This document shows positions 1 through 13,945 of a DNA stretch of 64,000 nt, in pieces. A program made the position numbers and the translations under genes. The stretch comes from Solea solea (Eukaryota; Chordata; Actinopteri; Pleuronectiformes; Soleidae), in contig NC_081145.1 in the NCBI RefSeq assembly GCF_958295425.1, positions 16,335,443 through 16,399,442 on the forward strand, given 5' to 3'. The first letter of the stretch is position 1, and every line of letters starts with the position of its first letter. A model generated the notes under the pieces. That model was not told the origin of the DNA, ran no database searches, and saw only the letters and a program-made list of their open reading frames with translations.

Positions 1-1070
1 AATCACTGTTGTGTAAACTGGCAAAGACACAAACCAGACATTTTCATAAATTGGGATGATGTCACAGATCACGACTTTAAAGCAGCAAGCGTATACACCA
101 GATCTGTCTGTCTTCCTCTGCCTGAACAAGCAGCCGAGCTGTCAGGGGGAGGATGGATGGGCCCAGGACCTCCACATGTCAAAAGCTAAAATTACTGTAC
201 CGTGGAGAGAAAGGGAGGCTTTGGTACACCCTCAGCTGACCCGCACCCCCACCCCACCCTTCCACCTTCCACCAACACAAGCTATGAGACTCAGGCAGAG
301 GGTGTGGGTTGTTTGGACACAGCTGATGGACAGGCCGCGGGCTCTGATCAGATAGAATGAAGAAGCACTGGTCCGACTGTCCCACAAAACAAATAAACCC
401 TCATTGGGTTGTGTTGTGCAGAATAATGTGTTATTCAGCTCGCTTTATTATGATTGTCTTCCAAGGATTACACTGTTTCGCCGTGTTTTGTCTACTTCTC
501 CATACCGTTATAGCACATTTAACGGTGGACATTCCATATAAATCATACTTCTGTCTTGCACCATTTGGAGTGGTACTGACTGCTTGAGGGTTTGGACCCG
601 TTTCAGTTATTTCAGCTGTGGTTTGTGCTCAAGTAAAAGAGTATAAATCCTCAGAGCGTGATTCCAATATAAGTCTGTACAGACCTTGCTGTGTTTCCAA
701 TTTGGCTTCACGACACCGGGCACTTGATATGAGTGTTGTGTTTCATTATGGACGAGCAGACATGTATTTCAGGAGTTATGCTGGATTAATCGCAGTCTGG
801 GAGGCAACGAGACCTTATTCATTTGGTGTAAAAAAAAAAACACATTTTCAAAAGCTACTATCATTTAGACTAAACAATGTTCCTTTTTTTAGTTTCTCCT
901 CACAGTATGGTGCTGGTTGCCTCGTTTACAGCTGTTTATTTAAGTCTGCAGTCTGGTCATCATGGTGGTGGAGACCATGCATTCATTTTACACACAATCA
1001 TCCCTGTTATATATTTACACTCTTGCCTGCATTTCTATATTTTCTCTCTCTCGCTCACTAACTCACTCTA

Positions 1071-1088
1071 CACACACACACACACACA
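1071..1088 (+). repeat. (CA)9 microsatellite
   Basis: Nine perfect CA units. Confidence 0.9.
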
Positions 1089-2828
1089 TACAGAGACTTC
1101 TCTACTCTGCTAGCCCATGACTATTTTGTTAATATCTACTACTTGGGCAAATAACTTTTTTTTATGAAAGAGAGCATTGAGAAAACACTGAGTGACTCAA
1201 GTCTCCATGATACCCCGTCAGTCCACTCACCATCGCGCTTGTCTCATACACACAGTGACATCTGTCTGGCATTGTGTTGTGGTATATCACCATAATAACA
1301 GATTGGAACAAGTCTCGTCTTTTTTTTTTTCTTTTCCATTGTCGTGTTAACCTATGTTTAACTACCCTGGAGGGGGGAGTCGTGAATAGCCTTACGCATC
1401 ATCTCAAAGCTCGACAGCAGAGCGACGATATGACCCACAGCCCCAGGCCCAGGTGGGGCCCATGTACCGGTCATAGAGTCTGTATTACCCCCCCTAAATG
1501 CAGTCATTTATCACTGACAGTAAAAATGTACATGTATTTGTACACTTGAATCAACTGAATAGGTAAATCAAAAATATGGGTCAATATCACCAACAATCTG
1601 GGACTCAAAGAACAATAGCGACCTTACCTAACATTTGTATATTAACATAAGCTATTATAGAGTTTCTGTCTGCCATTTAAGTAAAGGCACTTTACCTTTT
1701 GTGCTTCACGGTTATATTTACCATATTTATGTGAAACAAAGCATATGAATGGGTCTGGAAAGGATTTGAAAAATGCCATCTGTGTTATTACAGAGCAAAG
1801 AGCCGAGGGCTTATTTGAAATTGACCGTGCTGGTATTAGAGCTAAGAGAGTGTGGGTGGTGTTCGTGCTGAAGAGGGGTTTGAAAAGTTTTATCCCCCTG
1901 TCAATAATTCCTCCTCATGGCTGACCTGCTCAAAGCTAACATCACCTTTTGCTTTTATGCACAGTTCAGCGACGTTACAAGCTTGCTTAGAGTTGCACTG
2001 TTTAAGATCAAATATAGATTGACCTTGTTGCCATATATAATAACAAGAGATAACACTAGATGCATTTGGAAAGTGTGTGTGTGTTCTGAAAGTTAGCAAG
2101 TTAACGATGCCTCAGGAGAAAGATATCCAGTTACTGACATGTCGAATAGTCATGAGCTTTATTTTAGTGTGATACCCTGGTGAATTCAATTCCATTATTG
2201 TCGCTCTCTTTAGTGCTGGTTTGGTTTTCAATAACAACACGAGACCATACTTGCTACTGCAAGCTCGCTTTGTCTGTTTGCCTTTCGGTCCTGGGCAGAT
2301 ACAGTGACTTTAAGTGAGTTTTTTTGCTAAGGTCTCAGACTAAAGTAAGTATTTCCATTTCAAGCAATTCAAAAAATGAGTAATGATCTTTAAGATGTGT
2401 TTTTTTTTTTTTATGAAAGAATATACCTTTTGGAAATGAATATTTTTTTTGCTGTGTGATCTTCTCCAGGCCTGTGCTCCCTTTCTGGCATAAACCGCTG
2501 CCTCATATAACCCAGAATAACATGTAAACCTGACAATGAATCATGCTCCTAGTTTACAATGTGCATATATCTCGGCCTGATCATCCTCTTTGTCCAACTC
2601 AATTGCTTTTTCATTGCAGGCTAAAAGAGCACGATTTGTCTACATCAGAAAGTGCCTGTAGAAAATGCACACGCTTAAACAAGCTCCCTCCATCTGAGCT
2701 GTAGAGAGCACTTATTCATTCTCTTGCTGGCATATTTTCAAATCCCAATCCATTAGGATGGTGACAGACTATATCCGCGATGATGAACACATCTCTGACA
2801 GACAACTACACCTCCTCAAAGTGTAGTT

Positions 2829-2850
2829 GTGTGTGTGTGTGTGTGTGTGT
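2829..2850 (+). repeat. (GT)11 microsatellite
   Basis: Eleven perfect GT units. Confidence 0.9.
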
Positions 2851-3472
2851 ACCGTGCTGGCTGCGTGTCTGCACGACTGTGACTGTGCATGTGACCCATA
2901 GTCAAGTGTCTAAAATGCCTCGCTCCTGAAGTAGGAAAAATGGAGGGTGATGACAACCTCAGTTGTGCTCGAGGCCGTCAGTCTCTTGGGTGTTCGCATC
3001 ACTCCGCGCCACTCTGACTGTGCAGGAGACAATGAAGGAGTGTTGGGGTAAAATGACGGATAAGCACTTGAACAAGAGAGGGAGAAGCTGGCAGGGATGT
3101 ATGCACAGACGTTACGCTATAGCACTTGAGCGGGCGACACCCTTTTGTTCCACTGACAGCTGCGCACAGTTTGGTCAAACTGATGTCCAAGTGGTTGCTG
3201 CCTCTTTTGTGCGACACGCTTACAAAGAAAGGCAACAACACTTAAGTGCAAAGTGAGATTTGCTGAGCACGAGTGGTGAGAAGGACGTTATGCAAATCAT
3301 GCGGTTTCATGAGTCAGGTTATGAAATGTTGTTAGGATTAAGCCCTTGAGATAGAAAAACACGAAACAATGAGAAGAGGAAAAAAAAAAAAACCACAACA
3401 ATTCCAGAACACAACAAACGGAGAAAAGCAATGCCTGACTACAACCTCTTTATATGCCCATAAATAGCACTC

Positions 3473-3694
3473 AGTGATCAGGCCCTATCATATCTCAAAG
3501 AGCTGATTATTACTTATGACCAAAATAGACTACTCCACTCTGAAAATGGAGGATTGCTTGCGGTTCCCAGAGTCTCTAAGAGAAGAATAGCTTTCAGATA
3601 CCAAGCTACTCTCCTGAATACCAGCTCCCACATTGGGTCCGGGAGGCAGACACTCTCCCTACATGTAAAGTTAAAGTTAAACTTTCCTCTTTAA
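3473..3694 (+). mobile_element. LINE 3'-end fragment (L2/CR1/Rex-like reverse transcriptase C terminus)
   Basis: A 73-codon open stretch without a start codon (3473-3691, TAA at 3692-3694) translates to SDQALSYLKELIITYDQNRL followed by GGLLAVPRVSKRRIAF. This resembles the APSYL..L...Y.P.R.LRS...GLLxVPR tail of L2/CR1-type retrotransposon proteins. No upstream reverse transcriptase domain is visible, so it is a 5'-truncated copy; the element's 3' noncoding part may continue to about 3790. Confidence 0.55.
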
Positions 3695-4444
3695 TAAAGT
3701 TTATATTTAGGGCTGGTTCAGATTAACTCTGAACCACTGCTTATTTATGCTGCCACAGGCCTAGTGCCAGCACTCTCACACTCACTGTCTCTTTTAGCTC
3801 TGTGTCTCTTATTTTCTGTCTCTCCCGGTGTCCACATCAAGATCTGATCGTTATCCGATCACGGAACCCATCCCCTCCCCCCCCCTTACGTCAGCTCCCC
3901 CTCTTCTTCTGCAAGGATTTCCAGCAGCAGACTACAGTGTCACATCCCGTGCGCTGCCATATCAACAACAACATGTTAGCCACACATGAAAGTCTCACTA
4001 TTGTATGGGACGTCATCTTCCAAAAGTGGAAAACCAGCGCTTTCACATTAGCTGTGCTTGTAACCACTAACGTATTTCCACTCCAATGGTACGGAATATA
4101 TATCCAGTAATAAGGGGCAGCTTTGTAACTTCAATCACAAAAATATGACTAAGCATATTTAAAGAGAATGAAGAGCAAGTTCTTGAAAATCGCAGCCTTC
4201 GTTCTGCTCAAGGCCACAGTTCATGGACAATATTTAATGTAGGAAACAGATAACAAGTGTTTGATTGATGTGCTTCATCAGATGGTCACCATCCATCAGT
4301 GCTTTCTCAGTCACGTGTCATTTCACCTGAAAACATTTATCTAACTTTCCTGCACATGGCGGCTTTTGATAATGAGCCATAAATATTATAATAGTGTTTG
4401 TCTGAACATCACAGACGACTGACTGTTAATGTACCAGAGCAATC

Positions 4445-4660
4445 AGCGCGTGTGTGTGTGTGTGTGTACCTGGTATTGCTTATGTTGTGGGGACCTAAAT
4501 CTGTTTTCACAGTCACATTATGGGGAACAATCAAGTCCCCATAACATATATTACTGCATTTTAAGGTGAAGACATGTTTTAAAGTTAGGCTGAGGTTCAG
4601 GTTAGGATTGTAGGGTGAAGTCAATGCAATGTCTTCTGAAGTCATGGAAACCAGTGTGTG
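4445..4660. repeat. Dispersed fish repeat next to a GT microsatellite
   Basis: (GT)n at 4450-4467 is followed by sequence of the TTGTGGGGACCTAAAT type, a form seen repeatedly in teleost DNA with 'gtccccata' and 'ggttaggat' blocks. It has internal inverted similarity around GGGGAAC/GTCCCCAT. The family name is not known to me. Confidence 0.5.
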
Positions 4661-7600
4661 TCTGTGTTTCTACCTGTTATGCAACCAGAACTACCATTTA
4701 GCCTATATCTTTAAATGGAGTGTCATGCCTACAGGGACTTTGATGTAAAAGCATACATATGGACGGACACACAAAACCTCAATGTAGGAACGATGTCCCG
4801 GTAGTATGTGCATTTGTTGACATGCCGTTGAACTCTGAAGCAAACAACCACCATGTCTTCAGAACAAAGTAAATTAGCCTATGTTATAGCATTTTATACA
4901 AATATGATTACGTAGTTTTATTTTTCAATGTATTAGAAACAAAAACCAACCCCCCAAAAAACGGCAAAAGAAAAATATTGCCATAGTTTGAATAGCTTAT
5001 GTTTTCAACCCAGCTTATATAAAACTATTGCTTATTTTATGCACATTTTTGTGACGAATGCCGTAAAGTGCCAATGCAGGTGATATAGACCTGCTCAGGA
5101 TTTAGCAGAGGTGCAATTCACTCTGTCATGAGTCGATGTACCTCTGTTATTTGAAGGCTGAAATCCTACATCGCGTCGCTTTAATTGGATATCACATTTA
5201 CGTAATTCTCACAATGATGTGTTGTATTTGGTGATTAGATCGATCTGTGCCTCAAAGGCCACAAGTTTGGCTTTTTTTCAGGCTGAACCAGTGAATTATC
5301 TCTGGTGACAGTTTTAATGAGAGCAGTGTGCAATAGAAGTCACAGAGTGGAAATGGTAATGAAGTGCCATGACAATAGTAATAGCTCCGTCACTAGGAGT
5401 AGCACAGAAGTCATGCACAGGGTGCAGCTTTCTTTCACAGTCCCCACATCATTAAATCCCAACGAAGTGAGGGATGCTCAGATGAAACTAGAGGACATTC
5501 ACAGATAGAGTGGGTTTTTGATTAAGGAGGCAGGGATTGACAGACAAATGTCCTCGTGTGGAGAATTTACCAGGCATGTGTGTGGAGGTGGTGAATACAC
5601 ATGAACCAGAAAGTAAGACCAGAGACAGAAAGATGCTGCATTGGGATTTGTCATCCATCTATTCTGGGATCCTTCCATCAAACATGAGGTCAACGGTGTT
5701 TGTTCAGCAGACGCATATTCAGAGCGGCATGTTCACCACTGCTATGACAAAAAGCCACTTAGGCATTATAAAAGAACATTTTTATGGCTCTGAAATCAGA
5801 TGGAGCGGTCCATCAGCGTCAGTATTTGCCACAATTGTTTGTTCAAAAAAACAATTTTTCTTACACTTACATCGATCAACAAACCACTTACTGTAATAGC
5901 TGTTTGGTTGTAAAAATGTGGTGATTTCTCACGTCTTTTACGACATGCTCATGTTTCTTGCTCTGTCGGTTCTCAGCAGTTACTTTATAACTCTATTATA
6001 GTTTGTAAATGTCTTATTTGACTATAATCTTCGTTGTTAGAGAACAATTTACACAAGAAAAAATACCATGAGTGTAAATGGGATAAGGAGTAATGATGTA
6101 AAAGGGTCTAAAAACACGACATCACCAGCATTCGGCTTTACCTATGTGCCTTGTTGTTGCTGCTGATAGAGGGAACTGAGAGGCATTTGCAGTGACTGTG
6201 CATTCTGGGTAGAGCAGAGTCTTTTTTGAGTCTGAGTCCTGAGACTGATCCAGCTCGTCCTCACAGCCCAAGGAGATGAAAGGGGACACCTCTTAGCTAC
6301 GGCCTTGTGTTGTACGTAATGCTCAGCATGCCTTCCACTCACATCACCCAATACGATCACACCGTCAAGGACAACATTGTCTGTTTCCATCTGTCCTTAA
6401 CTCTTGCCAGTTGTCTCACTCGGCTTAACTTTCTCAGTATTTCCCTCGCTCTTGTTTACTTGTCCAGAGGTTGTTTTGACATATCTGCTGTTTATATTCT
6501 CCACAGACACAACTATCTGTGGCTGATCCTGACCACATTGTGATGTCCCCCAGGCGGGAACCTATGTTATTATCGTCCAGAGCAATATTAGTGTAGTGGA
6601 AAGTGATTGTCAGGACCACAACTACACCGGTTTCACATTAGGGTTGCAGAGGGAAGCACACACAACCCCATCATCCTGGCTCCCCGGCTCTTGGTCGGTA
6701 AGAAAACAGCAAAGGCAAATGGCGAGCCTGTGCAAGGATGGGTCTGCTGATAAAGATCTGTCAGTGGCGCATTTCCATCTGACACAGCATTGGAAGGAGG
6801 GAGAGTGATGCATGAATGGACAAAGAGATGAGAGTTGAATGCATTTTTGGTGCAGCGAAAGTAACCAAAGTATTACATTTGGGGGAAAAAACTCATGCTG
6901 TGTGATGACAAACTAGCAACTCCAAATGAAACACGATGTTCTGAAGCCGGTTGCCTAGCAAGGAACTTGGAGAATGGCACAGATTCCTCTGAGGGGCTGC
7001 TACCTTCCTCCACTTTTCCAACACCACACCCACCCCCCAAAAAACCTTCCCCCCATCAGCCCATCTTACAGAGGTGGAGACAGACTTGAACTGGCACAGC
7101 CCCAGGTTGATGATCCTCAGGATAGTGATGTACAAGAGCATGAAAAATCCTTGCATATACAGGCACCTTTCATCAGAGCAAATTCCATGACCATGGTGCC
7201 ACAAGTTGAAGGGAAATGCATAAACCTGTGCCTACAAGTGCTGATAGTACAAGCAAGCCAGTCAGTCAGTCTGGTTATCTGGTCTTTTTAAGCCCCAACA
7301 AGTCTGTAAAAAAGGCATGTGTTGCCTGCAAGTTTGTCTGGCCTCATTTTTTGCAAATGTATATTTTTTTGTGGCGGAACAAAGCTGTTGATGGTATTTT
7401 AGTGGAGCAATATGACCCAGCATTGAATTCCACAGGCACACATTAAATTACAGCCTAGTGCTGCTGAAAGCTGCACAGGATTGCAGTTGAAGATGTTACA
7501 GCACTGTTATGAGGGAAACAGACACAATCCACTGGGTTGGCCCTCTGCAAATAGTTCCCATTGCCAAGTTAAGAGTGGATAATGCTGTAAAGGGATTATA

Positions 7601-7984
7601 TCCAGGCAGGGTGAAGAAGAAAAAAAATCACAAACAGCTTCCAGGCAATAGCTCTCAGCCATTTCAATTCTTAAGCTTACTCATGCTGAGTGAATAAATT
7701 CACTAAAATTTCAGTATTGGTTGTCCAAAAGGAGGTGTCAACAGCCCTGTTTCCTCCAAGTGGCACAGTTTGGAACGCTGTTTGCATTTCCATTATCAAA
7801 TGTTGAAGTGTACTAACAAACATTTCGACATGTCCCAGCTTTTGGCACCCTTCCATTGGGGTATCAAGCTCATTGGTTCATCTCCTACAGGGTGGAGTTC
7901 GACACACTGCAGTCTGAGTAGTAAAAGAAGGCGGTGGTTTTTTTCTGTGCAGTGTGCCTCCTCTCAAACAAAGCTGGTCTTCTT

Positions 7985-8060
7985 CTTGTAATAACAGGCC
8001 ACGAAGAACATGGTATGATGTCCTCCATTGTTGCTCTTTGTTTACTGTCACATTATTCTT
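7985..8060. mobile_element. Fragment related to the 12.3-12.8 kb element, opposite orientation
   Basis: The run GAACATGGTATGATGTC with the following TCCA (about 8007-8027) recurs on the other strand at about 12404-12424, with one mismatch. This suggests two copies of one repeat family. Confidence 0.45.
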
Positions 8061-10664
8061 CTTTGTGGAATTTATATTTATATACATATATATATTTAAG
8101 TGACTGCGTAACTAGCTCTATAATATACATATCCGGGCCCCACCTTGCTGTGGAAACAAAAGGCAGATGGCGGTCTACTATTCCAAATGGCAAACCGAAC
8201 TGCAGATTACCGCATGTTTGAAATGAGGCTAAAGTGCCGCCAAACACTAAAGTCAGATTGCTAGTTCTGACTGGACAAAGTCTGACAGATCAGACACAAG
8301 AAGAGAAGGAGCTAATCCAACCCAAGAGCATCAGGAGTCCTCAGAGAAGACAGAGGGAAAGAGGAAGGAAAAGAGACATTAAAGAGAGAAAGCAGAGGTC
8401 CTCTCATGTTCCTTATCTGGGTAACATAAAGAATCTTAATCGTAGTGCAAGTTGTGTGCTCTGCGCTATCTCACAGGCGACAGAAGACCGGGCTGGGGAA
8501 TGCAGCGCGCCTAAAGGAGCTTCACTCCTCTGCTGGGGAATTAATAGCAGAAGCCCTGCGATATCTGGGATAAGACTGAGAGGCTGAGGGAAGACACAGA
8601 GATGGAAAAAAGTCTCTGGTTGTCCTGCCTGGAAGCAGACAAACCTCTCTTAATCAGTAAACCTGGGAGTGGGAGTGTGTTGCATACGATCAGCTGGTCC
8701 CTCAGACGTTCCCCTGCACATGCACAATACCTGCAAATACTTCCAAATTAACCAAATGTTGATGTCTTATTGTACAGATATAGAAGCACCTTCATTAAAC
8801 CAGCGTTAAATGTAAGGACACAGGTAACCTGCGAGAGTGCTTATTGTACTTTTATAAACAAAACCTTCATTTTATTGTCATCATATTTCTATCCATGCCT
8901 ATTTTGGGGGGTTTATTCACCTGTATTGTGACATCACAGACATGCCATAAACAACAAAAACTTCACCCTCTTTGTCTCTCAATCAATCATTTAGATGATC
9001 TAGTGGATAATATTAACTATTATATTCAGCACTGATCCCAGTTTTAAAAAGTAAAGATCACTACAAACATTAATGCTAATGGCTGGAAGAGCATGTGTAG
9101 CATTGTACTAGAAATGGCATCTCTGACAAAAACAAAGTATATGAAGACAAACTGAACGTGCCGAAACACATTGCATATGTAAACTGTCTTCTGGGTACAG
9201 GGAGACACCGCAGCAATCTCACAATTTCTAAAGCTAATTAATAAGTGCCTATATCTAAGAATATCTAAGAGTACTAATGGTGTCATCGAACCATTCTTGT
9301 AAACATTTCTAGCATTAACCCTTTACCCTTTAAGTATATTTGGTAACCCCCGCACACATCCGAAACCATGCTGCCATGCATTACCGCGGCCATCAGCAGA
9401 GATCCAGTTACATAACAAAAAAATGTGACCAATCAGCAGAGGCCTGCAATGCTCAAAACGACAGTGCAGTTCCGGAAGGCAAGAAGTACAGTCATATGGC
9501 TCCATGTTCTCCTGTATCTACGGTAATATCGCAAAAACAGGTGTTTTGGAGCATCTAAAAATGCAGGACAGGGGCCCCCAAGGGTTAGATGGGGTTAGTT
9601 AGATGGTTACACTGTTCTATAATGTTCTGAAATAATATTCCTTACATTTTATTTGTTTTTCTACTATATTCTTATGTATACTCTTTTGGGATGTTTTTTT
9701 TTTTTTTAACCACAGACGGGCAAGGAATATGGCACCTTCATGGACCTTGATTTTCTAAATGGAAATTAAAAAAAAAAAAAAAATGCAACAAAAGGAAAAG
9801 TCTTGTTATATCATCCAATAACACTCCAGTGTTGAAAAGTTTAATTTCCAAGTATTTCATACTCTAAAGGATTACGGTTGTCTGATTTTCATTCAGGTGA
9901 GACTTAGACAAATATACGTGCTCATACCATGAAAAATGAAGGCATTCACCAAATGTTTGAAGGGGTTTATTGCATTCCCTCCTGCTTAGGCTGTGGAGAG
10001 ATGACAAACAAACGATAAACCCCAATAGAGGTGTAGGGATGGAGGCCAACAGCAATTACGTCAAGACCTACTGTGTAACAATTCCATAATTACCATGCTT
10101 TATGCAAGCCTGCTTTCTCTTGTTTCAGTGTTTGTAGTTATTTCGGGAGAGCTTGAGCAAGAGCCAGTTAGAGACTACAAAGGCTTATTGTGGCATGTCA
10201 GTTTTAATGGTCTAGTAGTCACAAAATGTTTGATCAATGAGCCAAACAGAAGGCAAAAAAGCATGTTATTGTGGCAGCACTTCATGTAGAGACGAGTGGG
10301 ATCTTTCAGATACAATAGAAACCAATCAGGACCAAACTGACTCACTGCATCTGCAGCCCATGAATAAGCTTATTTGGTTTTGTAATGTGATGCCATTTGT
10401 CGTTCTGTGGCAGGTTGCTCAACAATTTGGGTTGACTGAGTCGAGTTCGGCCTTTTGGGGCTATGGAATGACCAGTGGTCCCTAATTGGCCAGCAGTGTT
10501 TGAGTATGGACAGCGGCCATGTGACTGGTCAAGAGGCCCAGCTGCTCTGTTGACCAATCCTGCCTTCGCCTTCAGCCATCAGTCTCTGTTCTGGTCACTT
10601 GTTTGTTTGTTTTCCTGCCTTTGTTTGGACTAGAGATTTCCTGTGTAAACTCAGAAAAAGAAAG

Positions 10665-10680
10665 ACACACACACACACAC
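10665..10680 (+). repeat. (AC)8 microsatellite
   Basis: Eight perfect AC units. Confidence 0.9.
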
Positions 10681-12239
10681 GCCGAAATTGTTTTGTTTGG
10701 TTGCATTGAAGAATGTTGGTTTGTTTTCTCTCTTTGTGCCAGCAAACACAAATCCATTAACAAATAATGCAAATGGGGTTAGAGTGAAGTTTGTTAATTC
10801 AATTTGTTTCTGTGGTATATATCTTTTTGTATAATTGTTTTTATGTTTTTTTTCACCATTGGGTTTTGTTTACACTGTTTTACAACCTATATCAATGAAA
10901 CATTACATAACACATTTATTTTGTGTCAATACATAAGCAAAATTAAACCTTATCAAGAAGTCCCTACTTTGTAGTGAAACAAACAACACTTACACAATCA
11001 AAACTACACAAGACAAAGACCCTCAATCTATATCACACACATCTAGGTCACAGGAAGTCAAAGTCTGCATGGTTTGAATGAAATACTTGCAAGTGTACAC
11101 ACAAACTGTAACTTAATGACTGAGCGCCAGCAAAATGCAGACATACAATTAGAGAAAACATGTAGAGCAGAGCAAACCTCATGATAATGACCACACTAAC
11201 ACTTAAATATCCTCACCCAACCTGGCAACCAAAGTCATAGTGATATCACAGACATGTATCTCCCAGACGGCTAAATTACTGTCATTTTGTGCCAAATATC
11301 AAATAACTCTAGGGGTGAACATTTTACACATGGAGAATATAAATGTAGCTGGAATACGCCAAACCCACAGGCTTAATAAAGCTGGGTCTTCAAGTCAGTG
11401 GCGTGACTTTGAGAAATGTCCTGTTATTGTTTCTGCACAGCTGAAAACACATGGGCTCACATTGGGAATTTTCTTTCAATAATTAATAGAGGAAATCCTC
11501 CAATAAGGAATAAAGTTCAACTAGATACAGGCCGAAGAGCGAAAAGAACACACAAAGAGTTGTGCAGTAAATGGGAATTATGAAATAAATCAATCAATCT
11601 TTGATTAAAGCCGATTTGTAGGTGAGAAGAAGTTGGCTTCGGGAGTTTACCTTGGCAATGGGACCTAAGGTCCTAATCTCTAAACCAACACATGCGCCGC
11701 TCTTCTGTCACACTGCATAACAAACACAAAACAGCTGTGGAAGGAAAACTATTTTGGTTTGATCACCAATGGATGCTCTGACGCTCAGCTATTCCCCAGG
11801 ATTACGTTTGATACACAGCAATCAGAATCGAGTTCTGTGTCATTAAAATCAGGAGGAAAAAGAAAAAAAAAACATGCCACGTGAAACGTGTGATGCACTT
11901 AAAAAGTATGCTGAGCATCTTTATGGTTCAAAGCCATGCGAATGATGCTTCTTTTTTTTTACAACACCGCCATAAATATCCCATTAGATAAGCTGGAGAT
12001 AATCTCTGAAGAAAGATGAGATAAGTGACATTCAGGTCTAGCCAGTTGTACATCTTGTTCCAAGGCAAAATGGCTCCTCAAACTAATGAATTGGGCTGAA
12101 ATGATAGTAGCTTCAGTGCGGTGTTACAAACGCACAATATACACACCTCACTACTCAAATCCTCCTCAAAGGGGCAGTAACAAACGGTTCCTCATCTCAG
12201 TGAGTGTGTTAACATACATGTTGTAAGTCAGATTTCAGT

Positions 12240-12850
12240 TGAGCTAAGATGATAATTCGGTTTCTTAATGTAACGTAAACAAGCTAGTCTGACTAAAATC
12301 GAGCTAGTCTTAGTCGGACTAACATAAGCGATTCATAGTCCAATTACTCCTGCATGTATGCGTTTAATCGGACAAGAGACTGACTTGCAGTTCTGCAGAA
12401 GGATGGACGACATCATACCATGTTCAGAAGGAGACGACGTATAGGCTGCAGTACCGTTGCCGGAAATCATACAGCAGTGGCGTGTTTGGACAACACAGCA
12501 ACTACAGCCGCGCTCCGTATAATTTGTCTCACAGAAGCACGGCACGATCCATCTCACCATTTGCTTGTTTGTTTTTCTGTGACATAAAGGTCAACAGATT
12601 CAACATGCACTAGCTTATAGAGAGATACAGCGCCATCTACGGAGGCAGAGTCAGGCGTAAACACGGCCAATGAATCCATTTTCTCCTCCACATGTTTACT
12701 CTGACTCTACAAGTTGTTCGATTGCCTGTCTTAGTCGGACTACGGCCTCAGCTCGATTAAACTGTGCATGTAAACATAGCGCAGTGCTGCCTAGAACAGA
12801 ATAATCAAGTCCAATATCAATAAATCCATGTAAAATACTTGGCTCTGGTG
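12240..12850. mobile_element. Putative nonautonomous DNA element with TTAGTCGGACTA repeats
   Basis: A 15-bp direct repeat, GTCTTAGTCGGACTA, occurs at 12307-12321 and 12728-12742. Near both ends are TTTAATCG/CGATTAAA and GTGCATGTAAAC-type motifs in inverted arrangement. The interior has no intact ORF of a known transposase. Limits are approximate. Confidence 0.5.
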
Positions 12851-13816
12851 TTAAAATGACCTGTATTGCACATAGTATTTTTAGGTCTGCTTGACTATGT
12901 GTGTGTCCTTTGTCACTGTCCACCTGAGGTGAAGGATGGGGTGTGAAAGGGGGAAGAGCCCCACACACTTAAGTGTAAAAATGTGGAAACTCTTTAAATG
13001 CGGGGCCATTTTGAGTTACGCTGCTCACAGACAGACAAACACGGCCAAAAACATAACCTCCTTGGCTGAGGTAATTATAAGTGTAGCGCTGATAAAGCTG
13101 AGTGGTTGCAGTGAAGTGTTATAATAGTAGCTGAGAGCATCTGGTCTGCATAAAATCTGTCACAGTGCTGAGTTCACTTGCTTAATGCCCAGACTCCGTA
13201 AAGAGAGACTGACAGGTTTGAGCTGACTAAACCTGTTCTTACTTAAGACACATTCACGCACGCTCAGACATTTGTGATGGTCACTCAGTCGTAACCCGTC
13301 TCGGCTGGAGATGTAACGCACTGTTTTCCGATGAAAGAGTGAACCATGAAGGCCAAAGGTCACACATTAAATCGATGGCAGCCGGTCAGATGGCTCTTTA
13401 CAGGTCTGCCAGACAATTTGTTTTTGTTTTAGCTTCATTTATGTTGTCATCACATCGGCTAAGTTGCATCACTGATGTGCAGAAGCCACAGGAGGTGAGT
13501 TTAATACTTTGGATCGCGATGATGTAATGAAATGAGCGCAAACGTCAGGCTGAATCAGTGCAGAGAAATCTACAGAGAGCAGCTGTGCCACACAAACCTC
13601 AGTCTTCAATACTGTATTGTGGTAACTGATTTATGGATAATGGCTATTTTTCTCAGATCTTTGATCATCCTAGAACATTGTGTCAGTACGGCATCTTTTC
13701 AGTGGATTGCCTTACCTTCCCCTCTGTACCTGGGGGGTAATATTACACAGACTGTGTGGGAAAATATAATGTGCATTGTCACAATACCCTATTGGTGGCA
13801 ACATGGACAAATGGGA

Positions 13817-13851
13817 ACACATTGGATCCACATGCTTAGCATTGTTCTAAA
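13817..13851 (+). repeat. 35-bp dispersed repeat, copy 1
   Basis: ACACATTGGATCCACATGCT and the 15 bases after it recur at 18551-18585 with two mismatches. Part of an unnamed repeat. Confidence 0.7.
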
Positions 13852-13868
13852 AATCTAATCTCTAGAGC

Positions 13869-13945
13869 AGGGGTGTCAAACATACGGCCTGCGGGCCAGA
13901 ACCGGCGCACCAGAGGGTCCAATCCGGCCCACAGGATGAATTTGT
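13869..13945 (+). mobile_element. hAT-like repeat fragment (CAGGGGTGTCAAAC type)
   Basis: The run CAGGGGTGTCAAACATACGG with GCGGGCCAG following is the signature end of a widespread vertebrate hAT-like family. The opposite end is not found, so it is a fragment. Confidence 0.6.

Noticed and set aside
618..1061. 147-codon + frame
   Set aside because: One of the longest in the left part, but Cys/Tyr/Phe-rich without a family, ending in a pyrimidine-rich tract next to a CA repeat.
5537..5896. 119-codon + frame
   Set aside because: No domain, biased composition at the end, no splice-linked neighbours; chance frame.
6142..6390. 82-codon minus-strand frame (METDNVVLDGVIVLGDVSG...)
   Set aside because: The start reads like a real peptide but it ends in a poly-Gln-type low-complexity tail, has no recognisable family and no flanking exons.
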